Shown here: piece by piece, positions 7,993 to 15,847 of the stretch
How the letters are laid out: each line of letters opens with the position of its first letter
Position numbering within the stretch: the first letter of the stretch is position 1
NCBI GenBank assembly: GCA_945873065.1
Contig: CAMCBN010000006.1
Coordinates: 26,743 to 90,742 of the forward strand
DNA: 64,000 nucleotides
DNA from: an uncultured Candidatus Saccharibacteria bacterium
Lineage (GTDB): Bacteria > Patescibacteriota > Saccharimonadia > Saccharimonadales > Saccharimonadaceae
Direction: 5' to 3'
Translations under genes and position numbers: made by a program
Notes under the pieces: model-generated
Told to the model about the DNA's origin: nothing
The model's database searches: none
What the model saw: the letters and a program-made list of their open reading frames with translations, nothing else

Positions 7993-8556
7993 TTAGTTCG
8001 TCACCGCCGTAAAGGTTACGATTCGTGAATACGTACCACTTGGTTTTGCGGTCGTGACCTTTGATCCCCAAGTAACTACTGTAGCATCACTAGTTACTGG
8101 TGTAGCAGCAGTCTTCAAGGTGTCTGGCGAGCCATTAGTTTTGATACCAGCGTAACTGTCTGGTGCAAAGCTAGCGAGACGATAACCCCAAGTATCATTA
8201 CCGAGTGCAGCGGGGGCCGCGAACGTACCACTAGTAGCAGCGATCGTGTCACTACCTTTGGCTAATGTCGTATCAGCGACCGACGACTCGAGTAGTAATT
8301 TATAGCCTGCTGAGTTATTGGTACCAACAGTCAAAGTTTGGTTCGCTGTGCCAGTAGTGCCACCGGGTGTTGGTGTTACATTAATATCGACCGGGCCGGC
8401 CGCCGACGAATTTAGCGTAATAGACGAATCAATGATCACACGCACTTCAGTATTAGTTGTCTGACTCGCAGCATGGGTATTAGTCAATGGTAACGCCGCC
8501 ACTACTAGCGCTAGTGCACTGCCCACGGCGAGTTTTGTTGCTACTTGATACTTCAC
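7993..8556 (-). CDS. Secreted WxL-like domain protein
   Basis: After a signal peptide (residues 1-29, ending THAAS) the 187-aa protein consists of one beta-rich domain with landmarks NNSAGYKLLLESS, DTWGYRLASF and SGTYSRIVTFTAVTN. The same landmarks recur at the C-terminus of the RCC1 protein encoded upstream (SPSGYKLSLAAAT, SWGYRVGG, SGVYKSTVTYTAITN), so the two share a homologous module. Position and fold suggest an analogue of the WxL wall-binding domain. The start is a GTG with AAGGAGG seven bases upstream. Confidence 0.75.
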   Translation of the reverse strand: MKYQVATKLAVGSALALVVAALPLTNTHAASQTTNTEVRVIIDSSITLNSSAAGPVDINVTPTPGGTTGTANQTLTVGTNNSAGYKLLLESSVADTTLAKGSDTIAATSGTFAAPAALGNDTWGYRLASFAPDSYAGIKTNGSPDTLKTAATPVTSDATVVTWGSKVTTAKPSGTYSRIVTFTAVTN

Positions 8557-8652
8557 TGGTATCCTCCTTTTGTTATTAACCTAATCTTTAGAGCATACTA
8601 TCCGCTCTTTTGGTTGATTTGCTATGACTCTTACCTACTCATACTTATCTCC

Positions 8653-11600
8653 TTAATTAGTAATCGCCGTATAAGTTACTGTCGATTTGTAAACGCCACT
8701 CTGTTGCGCTCCTGCTACACTCGCTCCATACCACACGGTTGTCGGCTCAGCAATAGGTTTGGCCATTGAGGTGGTACGAATGACGTCTGGTATACCCATA
8801 GCAGGCACTGCCGCCCATGTATACGCAGTTGCAGAAGTGTTAGACTCGATCGTTGTCGCGGTTCCGAAACCTCCAATACCGCCGACTCTGTACCCCCACG
8901 ACACGCCACTCAACGCGGTAGGAGAATTCATAGAACCAGTCGTAGGTTGTATGGCACTACTACCATTTAGCAATCGTCTATCGGTAGTAGCCGCTGCCAA
9001 CGATAGCTTATATCCACTCGGTGAATTAGTCGCTACTAGTACGTCGGATTTATTGCTCGACATTGTCGATGAACCAGAAGGTGTAATAGCTATATCAACA
9101 TTTGCGGCAGCTTGCACTGTGATATAAACCAATTGAGCCACTACTGTGTTCGAGTAAGTTCCTACTCCAGCTTTATTAACGGCGGCCACCTTGAAACTAT
9201 ATTTTGTACCTGGATTTAGCGTTCCTGATGGAATAGTCATACCAGTCGCCGTCGTCGACGCATGAGGATAAGTGTGCCAAGTAAGACCATTATCATCTGA
9301 ATATTGTACAGTATAATCAACTATTGGCGAACCACCACTATCACTAGGTGTTGTCCAATTTAGTTTAATGCCGTTTTCGAGCGGCACCGCTGTCAAATTT
9401 GTTGGCGCATTTGGCACTGTAATGTATGTGTAGCCATTCGATTTTGTCGCTTGGTATGCTGTGTCACCATCACCCAGATCGACCGACACTGGTACCAAAC
9501 CCACCGCATGTGCAGGATTCGTGACTATCATCTTTGTGCTATCCACGATCTGAATATTAGTCGCTTCCAAGCCACCAAATGTCACCTTCGGAGCGGCTGA
9601 TGCGAGCGAAGAAGGTTTGTCGATAACAACACTCACTGGTGCAGGAGAGTTGGATGTCGTATTATTGCCTAGCTGGCCGCTCGTATTCTGCCCCCACATA
9701 TAAGCAGTACCATCCTCAGCTAGCGCCGCCGAATGCTTACCGCCAGCATCTATTTGCACTACTGCCTTACCCGCCATTGGAGTGCCAGTGGTATTGACGG
9801 CGACAGGAGTAGATGAATTAGCCGTTGTGTTGTTCCCTAGCTGACCAGATGCACCACTTCCCCAAGAGTAAACTGTACCATCTACAGTTAATGCCAAAGA
9901 ATGCTCGGCACCAGCATCTATCTGTACGATGGTTTTGCCAGCCATCGGTGTGCCAGATGTTTTGAGAGCTACCGGAGCGGGAGAATCATTTGTCGTGCCA
10001 TCACCCAGTTGACCGAAGGTATTACTTCCCCAAGAATATATCATATTATCCGAGGTAAGTATCGACGTATGTTTATCGCCAGCTGTCACTTGTATAATCG
10101 TTTTACCAGATATTGGCGTGCCAAATGTCTTGACAGCGACAGGAGCCATAACTTGGCTGGTCGTCACACTATTACCAAGTTGACCGCTGTCATTATCGCC
10201 CCATACATAAGCAATACCATCCGAAGCAAGTGCTACGACATGATTTTTCCCAGCCGCTACTTGTACGATCTTCTTGCCAGCCATTGAGGTCCCAACAGTA
10301 GCCACGGCGACAGGAGTAGATGAATTAGCCGTTGCGTTGTTCCCTAGCTGGCCTTTATTATTGCTTCCCCAACTGTATAGCGTACCATCTGAGGCAAGAG
10401 CGAGAGAAAAAGAACCACCACTAGCTACCTGTACGATGGTTTTGCCAGCCATCGGTGTGCCAGTAGTCTTGACGGCTACTGGGATAGAAGAGTCATTCGT
10501 CGTGCCATCGCCCAGTTGACCATCATTATTGGATCCCCAAGTATAAACAGTACCATCTGAAGCGAGTGCAAGCGAATGTGAGGCTCCATTAGCCACCTGC
10601 ACAATGGTTTTGCCAGCCATCGGTGTGCCGGTAGTCTTGACAGCGACTGGTATAGAAGAATTGGTATTTGTACCATTACCCAGCTGGCCCTTATTTCCAT
10701 CACCGTGACTATGTACCGTGCCATCAGAGGCTACCACCGACGAGAATGTATCACCAACTGAGACTTGATTGACCGCTCTATTCTTTACAGTAAAATTATT
10801 ACCCGTGATCGTTACTGATTCATTTCCAGCGATAGAGCCAATATCTGGCGAGATAGCTGTGATCGTTGGCGTAGCATGCGGGCGTGCAAATATCGTCGTA
10901 CTATAATCACCTGGCTCGTCTTTAGCCAAAGCAGCTACTCGTACTTGATACAGCTCTTCATTTACGAGACCGGTTATCGTCTGCGACATCGCAGCTGCAG
11001 ATGTGTCGATTATGTGCCAATTTGTTTCGCCAACCTTACGATATTCGACGCGATACGCTGTCACCGTGTCATCTCGTGTCGCTACTTCTTTAGCCCAAGA
11101 AACAGTTACTGATCCATCCGAGGCGGCTGCCGCAATATTTACAGGGGCAGATGGTGTGCCAACGAGCTTGACTAGGGTCGGATTAATCTGGTCGGTTGTC
11201 GTACCATCGCCTAATTGACCATTTGAGTTACGCCCCCAAGCATACACATTACCATCAACATCGACTGCCGCGGAATGCGCAGCATCATATCCACCAGCAG
11301 CGATACTGATGAATTTCTTGTCAGCGGGGACATTCACCGCAACAGGGGTGCTAGTATTACTGGCTGTGCCATCACCGAGCTGATAACTATAGTTCTTACC
11401 CCAAGCATATAGCTTCCCGTCTGCGTCTATAGCTATCGAATGTCCAGCACCTGCCACGACAGATGTAATCTTCTTGCCGGTCATAGGTCCAAGGGGACTA
11501 AGACTTACGGGAGTCGTGCTACTTGATGAAGCTGCGCCACCTATCTGACCAAACAAATTAGAGCCCCAAGCGTAGACCCTACCGTCATTTGTGGTAGCTA

Positions 11601-12516
11601 ATGAATGAGCTATCTCTTCGTTATGCGTCCACCCATAACCACCTCCAGCCGATATGCTCGTGAACGTTACACCTGCTGGAGTCTGTACTTTTATTGGATT
11701 AGACCTATCACTCGTCGTACCATCACCCAGCTGACCGTAGTTATTTCTACCCCAGGCAAAGATAGTGCCATCCGAAGCGAGTGCGAGTGAGCTATAGGTC
11801 CCACTATCGATATCAATGATCGTTTTACCTGCCATGACACCACCCGTGTTTACTAATACTGGCGTAGTAGAGCTAACTGTCGAACCATTGCCGAGTTGAC
11901 TGTAATTATTCTGACCCCAAGCATAAATTTCGTTATTGGCCGTCAGAGCTATGGAAAAACCTGCTCCTGTCGATATTCGCGTGACAACCGTACCAGTAGG
12001 CAAAGCCACTTTCACTGGTTTGGTAGCATTTGTCGTAGTGCCATCACCCAGTTGACCGTTGTTATTAGCACCCCAAGCATAGACGGTACCATCTGAGGCA
12101 AGAGCAAGTGAATGCCCAACTGAAAAATTTCCACCCGCCACGACTTGCGTTATTACTTTACCGTCCATCGGTGTGCCAACAGTTTGTACAGCTACAGGTG
12201 TAGTCGCATCAGTAGTCGAGCCAGTACCTAGCTGTCCATTTCCATTCCAGCCCCAAGCATAAACTTGACTTTGACTACTTATACCAAGTGTGTGATAACT
12301 TCCTGCCGAAACCTGGGTAAATCTTTTAGCGATCGCCTGTGTTGGCCGGTCAAGTAGCAACATCACCCAATACGCCAGCAATAGAACTGTTATCATACCG
12401 AGCGCGTAATACCATGATTTCTTACGGCGTGTGATAAATAAACCGTGCGTTTTCTGTAAATGTAGTGCCCCTCTCACATTACCCTCTCGATTGTGGGCCT
12501 CATTTAAACTGCTCAC
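8653..12516 (-). CDS. Giant surface protein: RCC1 repeats, fn3, split IPT/TIG and WxL-like domain
   Basis: The 1,287-aa protein has a cytoplasmic basic N-terminus and a transmembrane anchor (about 36-56). A first RCC1 block follows (about 65-460; repeats of the type YAWGxNxxGQLGDGTT), then an fn3 domain (about 460-550), the first half of an IPT/TIG domain (TITAISPDIGSIAGNESVT), a second RCC1 block (about 588-968), the second half of the IPT domain (KVTFGGLEATNIQIV), a second fn3 (about 1040-1130) and a C-terminal WxL-like domain shared with the next gene. RCC1 repeats normally form seven-bladed propellers used for protein binding; the ligand here is unknown. It heads the surface operon. The start is a GTG without visible Shine-Dalgarno. 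Confidence 0.88.
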   Translation of the reverse strand: MSSLNEAHNREGNVRGALHLQKTHGLFITRRKKSWYYALGMITVLLLAYWVMLLLDRPTQAIAKRFTQVSAGSYHTLGISSQSQVYAWGWNGNGQLGTGSTTDATTPVAVQTVGTPMDGKVITQVVAGGNFSVGHSLALASDGTVYAWGANNNGQLGDGTTTNATKPVKVALPTGTVVTRISTGAGFSIALTANNEIYAWGQNNYSQLGNGSTVSSTTPVLVNTGGVMAGKTIIDIDSGTYSSLALASDGTIFAWGRNNYGQLGDGTTSDRSNPIKVQTPAGVTFTSISAGGGYGWTHNEEIAHSLATTNDGRVYAWGSNLFGQIGGAASSSSTTPVSLSPLGPMTGKKITSVVAGAGHSIAIDADGKLYAWGKNYSYQLGDGTASNTSTPVAVNVPADKKFISIAAGGYDAAHSAAVDVDGNVYAWGRNSNGQLGDGTTTDQINPTLVKLVGTPSAPVNIAAAASDGSVTVSWAKEVATRDDTVTAYRVEYRKVGETNWHIIDTSAAAMSQTITGLVNEELYQVRVAALAKDEPGDYSTTIFARPHATPTITAISPDIGSIAGNESVTITGNNFTVKNRAVNQVSVGDTFSSVVASDGTVHSHGDGNKGQLGNGTNTNSSIPVAVKTTGTPMAGKTIVQVANGASHSLALASDGTVYTWGSNNDGQLGDGTTNDSSIPVAVKTTGTPMAGKTIVQVASGGSFSLALASDGTLYSWGSNNKGQLGNNATANSSTPVAVATVGTSMAGKKIVQVAAGKNHVVALASDGIAYVWGDNDSGQLGNSVTTSQVMAPVAVKTFGTPISGKTIIQVTAGDKHTSILTSDNMIYSWGSNTFGQLGDGTTNDSPAPVALKTSGTPMAGKTIVQIDAGAEHSLALTVDGTVYSWGSGASGQLGNNTTANSSTPVAVNTTGTPMAGKAVVQIDAGGKHSAALAEDGTAYMWGQNTSGQLGNNTTSNSPAPVSVVIDKPSSLASAAPKVTFGGLEATNIQIVDSTKMIVTNPAHAVGLVPVSVDLGDGDTAYQATKSNGYTYITVPNAPTNLTAVPLENGIKLNWTTPSDSGGSPIVDYTVQYSDDNGLTWHTYPHASTTATGMTIPSGTLNPGTKYSFKVAAVNKAGVGTYSNTVVAQLVYITVQAAANVDIAITPSGSSTMSSNKSDVLVATNSPSGYKLSLAAATTDRRLLNGSSAIQPTTGSMNSPTALSGVSWGYRVGGIGGFGTATTIESNTSATAYTWAAVPAMGIPDVIRTTSMAKPIAEPTTVWYGASVAGAQQSGVYKSTVTYTAITN
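9640..10740 (-). repeat. Tandem RCC1-coding repeats, block 2
   Basis: About seven units of roughly 150-160 bp share long near-identical stretches encoding GTPMAGKTIVQV and SLALASDGTVY. Their similarity at DNA level suggests recent duplication or gene conversion, so this stretch may vary in copy number or assemble poorly. Confidence 0.75.
11170..12330 (-). repeat. Tandem RCC1-coding repeats, block 1
   Basis: Seven or so more diverged RCC1 units (WGxNxxGQLGxG pattern) precede the first fn3 domain. They are less alike at DNA level than block 2. Confidence 0.65.
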
Positions 12517-12548
12517 AATTAAACTAATGCTATATACTATATACTCTT

Positions 12549-12577
12549 AGTCTAAAAAACGCCTATGCTTTTGTCAA
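12549..12577 (-). promoter_or_regulatory. Promoter of the surface operon
   Basis: On the minus strand TTGACA (12577-12572), a 17-bp spacer and TAGACT (12554-12549) precede the GTG of the RCC1 gene by about 33 bp. Confidence 0.65.
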
Positions 12578-12606
12578 GATGGCTACATTTTGAAAGTTAT
12601 CATATA

Positions 12607-12638
12607 AAAGTAACGCCTCACGAATGAAGCGTTACTTT
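12607..12638 (-). terminator. Terminator of the LPHTGG protein gene
   Basis: AAAGTAACGC (12607-12616) pairs with GCGTTACTTT (12629-12638); on the minus strand it is followed by TTTTAT. It separates the LPHTGG gene from the surface operon. Confidence 0.75.
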
Positions 12639-12681
12639 GTCGAATCACTAGATCAGTAGCCTGATCTTTTCAGTGTTTGTC

Positions 12682-14199
12682 CTACACCTTGCGACGGCTT
12701 AATACGTATGCGTAGGTAACTGCACCAAGACCGAAGACACCGAAGATTCCGCTCAGAGTATCCATGATACCACCAGTGTGTGGAAGTTCTGCTGGAGTAG
12801 TAGGCTGTTGCTCACACTTGCTCATATCAGTTGTCATAGTTGACTCGTTGTAATCTTTCTTTGCGATAGTCTTAACAGCCTTCTCGCTGATGATACAAAC
12901 TTCGATATTACCACACTTCGACTTGTCTGTAGTCATATGCGACTCATCGTACTGACTGCGATCAATCGTCTTGATCTTGTTGTCTTTCAGATCACAAACT
13001 TCGATGTTTTCGTAAGTTTCAGTAGTTGCGCTATCACAACCATCCGGACCACCAGGGACACTCGGCGTATCGACACAGACAGTATTCTTGTGTGTACCTG
13101 CTGAATACTTAGCGTACTTAGCAGTAATGGTGAAGCTCTTCGTCTCACCGACCTTCAATGTTGGGATAACATATTTCCAGGTGTTGCCAGTGATCGCACC
13201 TGCGCTACCCTTGACAAGTGCCACTTCAGCTGGTGCCTTGTCAGTCACAGCAGCGTTCTTCAATACAGTGTTACCTGTGTTAGATACTGTGATTTCGTAA
13301 GTAAACTCAGTACCAATACTTGCCTTAATATGTTTTTGCTTGTTGACAGTTTTGGTAATACTAATGCTTGGTTTCTGCTCTTCTGTGACTGTAAAGGTGC
13401 CACCACATGCTGCACTTGTCACATTACCAAGACTCGTGATAGCAAAAGCCTGTGCTTTAAATGTACCAGTCGACGAAACACCAAGTACTACAGAGTTTGA
13501 CGAACCATTCGCTGAGGTCGCATTAACCGCAGTACCCTTTTCGTTAAAGATGTAGTAGTGAATTTGTGAAACAGTTGCACCATCTTTCACAGACGCCGAT
13601 GCGCTAAGCTTGACGTGGTTGCGGTTGACTCGTTCAATCGTTAGCTTGTCACAAACCGCAGCTGGCTTTGGACTAGGTACAGTTTCGGCGACCAGGTTAC
13701 CACAGGCAGCCATAATATAGAACGTACCACGTGTCGCAGAATAACCCTGCCAACCAGAGAAGCTTGAGTAGCCCCATAACATCTGTGGTCGCGAGTATGC
13801 AGTGTAACCTGCAACTTTGTGACTGCGCTCACCCTGGGCGTAAGTAAAGTGCGATGCCCAGCCCCATGAATGCATAGTCGACTTGACTTGGTATCGCTGG
13901 CGAGTCGCTGACATACTAGCCAACTCAGCGCGTGTAATACCATTGTAGGTCATTATGTCACGGAAGTTCCTAGTGTTTGCGTCGTAATGAGCCAGGATGT
14001 TCTCCTTGCTACTGACACCGTGGACAATCATGTCGTCCTTTGCTGGGTCATACGATGTCGCTGCTTCAGCCTGTGCTGGTACGAACACCGAGAATGCTTG
14101 GATAGCCAAAGCGAACACAAGAAATGCAATTCCCGTGCGACGTGCAACTCGCTGGCGCGACACTCCCCTCTTTAGCGTTGATAATTTGATATGTCCCAT
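12682..14199 (-). CDS. LPxTG surface protein with DUF11 domain and Cys-containing repeats
   Basis: The 504-aa protein starts at MGHIKL (14199), chosen because AAAGGAG lies five bases upstream; the track start is 30 bp further. It has a signal peptide (cleavage near AEAATS), a globular N-terminal region (about 50-180), a beta domain, a DUF11-type module (about 285-385; EFTYEITVSNTGNTVLKNAA), two roughly 32-aa repeats (NIEVCDLKDNKIKTI and NIEVCIISEKAVKTI, each ending with MTTDxSKC), and the tail LPHTGG, hydrophobic helix, RRKV. This is a canonical sortase A-type substrate layout. No sortase gene is in the window. It has its own promoter and terminator. Confidence 0.85.
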   Translation of the reverse strand: MGHIKLSTLKRGVSRQRVARRTGIAFLVFALAIQAFSVFVPAQAEAATSYDPAKDDMIVHGVSSKENILAHYDANTRNFRDIMTYNGITRAELASMSATRQRYQVKSTMHSWGWASHFTYAQGERSHKVAGYTAYSRPQMLWGYSSFSGWQGYSATRGTFYIMAACGNLVAETVPSPKPAAVCDKLTIERVNRNHVKLSASASVKDGATVSQIHYYIFNEKGTAVNATSANGSSNSVVLGVSSTGTFKAQAFAITSLGNVTSAACGGTFTVTEEQKPSISITKTVNKQKHIKASIGTEFTYEITVSNTGNTVLKNAAVTDKAPAEVALVKGSAGAITGNTWKYVIPTLKVGETKSFTITAKYAKYSAGTHKNTVCVDTPSVPGGPDGCDSATTETYENIEVCDLKDNKIKTIDRSQYDESHMTTDKSKCGNIEVCIISEKAVKTIAKKDYNESTMTTDMSKCEQQPTTPAELPHTGGIMDTLSGIFGVFGLGAVTYAYVLSRRKV

Positions 14200-14241
14200 A
14201 TATACTCCTTTGTGCTGTTTCACTGGCACCTTACTACTTAT

Positions 14242-14269
14242 ACTATATTCTATATCACACTTTCGACAA
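14242..14269 (-). promoter_or_regulatory. Promoter of the LPHTGG protein gene
   Basis: TTGTCG (14269-14264), a 16-bp spacer and TATAGT (14247-14242) on the minus strand give a leader of about 40 nt. The remaining AT-rich sequence from 14270 to 14440 shows nothing I can interpret. Confidence 0.6.
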
Positions 14270-14442
14270 TAATGCTATACCTTTGTGAAACTATATAAAA
14301 CATAAGCACAATAAAAATTGTAGCTACCCCTGTTAAATATAAAATAATATTCTCGACAAAATATTACTTAAATACCAATTTTCTGCGCTCACGTGCTTAT
14401 CTCATGTTTTATATTTAGCATTTATACTCGACAGACCAGACC

Positions 14443-14471
14443 TTCACTTTGTATAAGTGATCTGTTATAAT
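14443..14471 (+). promoter_or_regulatory. Promoter for tRNA-Thr(GGT)
   Basis: TTCACT, 17 bp and TATAAT end 10 bp before the tRNA. Confidence 0.6.
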
Positions 14472-14481
14472 CTAGAATAAT

Positions 14482-14557
14482 GCCGCGATAGCTCAGTTGG
14501 TAGAGCGCATCCATGGTAAGGATGAGGTCTCGGGTTCAAGCCCCGATCGTGGCTCCA
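14482..14557 (+). tRNA. tRNA-Thr (GGT)
   Basis: Acceptor GCCGCGA/TCGTGGC, anticodon stem CATCC/GGATG with loop ATGGTAA (anticodon GGT), T-loop TTCAAGC and an encoded CCA make a full cloverleaf. Confidence 0.95.
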
Positions 14558-14578
14558 TATAGTGCAATCATACACGTC

Positions 14579-14608
14579 AAAATACCACTCTACAGAGCGG
14601 TATTTTTT
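14579..14608 (+). terminator. Terminator after tRNA-Thr(GGT)
   Basis: AAAATACC(A)CTCT and AGAG(C)GGTATTTTTT form a long stem with a T6 tract. Confidence 0.8.
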
Positions 14609-14634
14609 ATTTTTACCCCTAATAGCCTTTACGA

Positions 14635-15402
14635 TCAACCAGCCTTACTCTTATTGTCTTCAGTAGCTGCAGTAATGATAGCCCGCAACTCATCGAGACT
14701 TATCTCTCTCTGGGGTATATATGGAGCATCACTGATCCAGTCGGGCATATCAGTCACAAGTGTCGGTCGACGATCCAAGACATCACACGGTACAAGGATG
14801 TATTCTATCTTCTGGGGGTCAGCACGCGACTTTAGCCGAACATGTAACCCCTCTGGTTTCCCCAAAAACGAAACGTAGCCCCATGGAGAACGCTCGTCCA
14901 TCAACCACGTATACCAAAATAACTCCCCACTTGCCCGTCTCAGTATCTCCTCTTGCCACTCTGGTGGCACAAGTGCAATACTAAGCGGCAGGTCCTGTAA
15001 AATACGTCCTATCGTATCGGCAAACTCCTCCCATGTCGAGATAACTGGCAGAAAAGATAGCTCTGGAACCTCTGGAGTGCCCGGAGAAATAAACGACCAT
15101 AGGTGCGAAAGCTCGCCCATTCCATCTTCTGGATTCCACCATTTAAGTTGTAGATATTCATCATTAAGTATCTGGTCACAATCACTGACTTTCAAGATAG
15201 TCGCATAGCGCACTTCATCACTACCCCCAGCAACTTTATACCTATGGCCTCTAGCCATGTGCACATCGACAAAATGTTTATCGAGAATCCACCGAAAGGT
15301 CAGGTCAGGACCTTGAATTTCATGTGGTGGAGATCCTAGTATATTTGCAATCTCTCTTAGCTGATCATGTAACTATGTTTTATGCGATACTGAGCTTGAC
15401 AA
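14635..15402 (-). pseudogene. Unknown gene interrupted by an in-frame TAG
   Basis: The track shows 209 codons from a GTG at 15264, but the frame stays open and protein-like for 36 codons further (LHDQLREIANILGSPP, then FRWILDKHFVDVH) up to a TAG at 15373-15375. Beyond it the same frame runs nine more codons to a TTG at 15402 preceded by AAAGG. The simplest reading is one gene of about 255 codons broken by a nonsense mutation at codon 10. The protein is soluble and Trp-rich (LQLKWWNPEDG, ELFWYTWLMDER) and I do not recognise it. If it is still translated, it must start at 15264 or the ATG at 15258. Confidence 0.55.
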
Positions 15403-15429
15403 TATCGCCTTTACACGATCAATTAGTTT

Positions 15430-15453
15430 AACCCGAGTATCAAAACTCGGGTT
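15430..15453 (-). terminator. Terminator after tRNA-Tyr
   Basis: AACCCGAGT and ACTCGGGTT form a perfect 9-bp stem with a 6-nt loop 20 bp after the minus-strand tRNA-Tyr; the U-tract is weak. Confidence 0.6.
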
Positions 15454-15473
15454 TATAAACTTCCTTCCTAAAA

Positions 15474-15558
15474 TGGTACCGGAGGTAGGACTCGAACCTA
15501 CGAAGCTAAAAAGCGGGAGATTTACAGTCTCCTGTCATTGCCACTAGACGACTCCGGC
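15474..15558 (-). tRNA. tRNA-Tyr (GTA)
   Basis: The minus strand gives acceptor GCCGGAG/CTCCGGT, anticodon stem GGAGA/TCTCC with loop CTGTAAA (anticodon GTA), a long variable arm (CGCTTTTTAGCTTC), T-loop TTCGAGT and encoded CCA. Confidence 0.95.
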
Positions 15559-15674
15559 ATGTAAAACTACGAACTGAATTTAGAATAGCAAAAAAAATGA
15601 AAGCTGTCAAAAACTATTTTTCAACATCAAACGATATACCTTATTCTACGCTGGTATTCTTGTTTGTTCTATGC

Positions 15675-15680
15675 TATAAT
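15675..15680 (+). promoter_or_regulatory. Extended -10 for tRNA-Thr(TGT)
   Basis: TGCTATAAT ends 12 bp before the tRNA. Confidence 0.6.
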
Positions 15681-15692
15681 CCATGTAGTTGC

Positions 15693-15769
15693 GCCGCTTT
15701 AGCTCAGCTGGTCAGAGCAACTGTTTTGTAAACAGTAGGTCTACGGTTCGAATCCGTAAAGCGGCTCCA
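15693..15769 (+). tRNA. tRNA-Thr (TGT)
   Basis: Acceptor GCCGCTT/AAGCGGC, anticodon stem ACTGT/ACAGT with loop TTTGTAA (anticodon TGT), T-loop TTCGAAT and encoded CCA form a complete tRNA. Confidence 0.95.
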
Positions 15770-15787
15770 TCAAGATACATCTCTCTT

Positions 15788-15813
15788 ACCCCTACCTTTG
15801 TCGGTAGGGGTTT
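15788..15813 (+). terminator. Terminator after tRNA-Thr(TGT)
   Basis: ACCCCTACC and GGTAGGGGT flank a 6-nt loop and are followed by TT. Confidence 0.75.
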
Positions 15814-15847
15814 GGTTGCAGTTGCATATTATGCCACTTATAGCTTC

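Noticed and set aside
9640-12330. CRISPR or intergenic tandem repeat array
   Set aside because: The repeats are protein-coding RCC1 units within one open frame; there are no short identical repeats with unique spacers anywhere in the window.
14635-15375. TAG at 15373 as evidence of stop-codon reassignment to an amino acid
   Set aside because: Only one case is seen and no amber suppressor tRNA (anticodon CTA) is present in the window; mutation is simpler.
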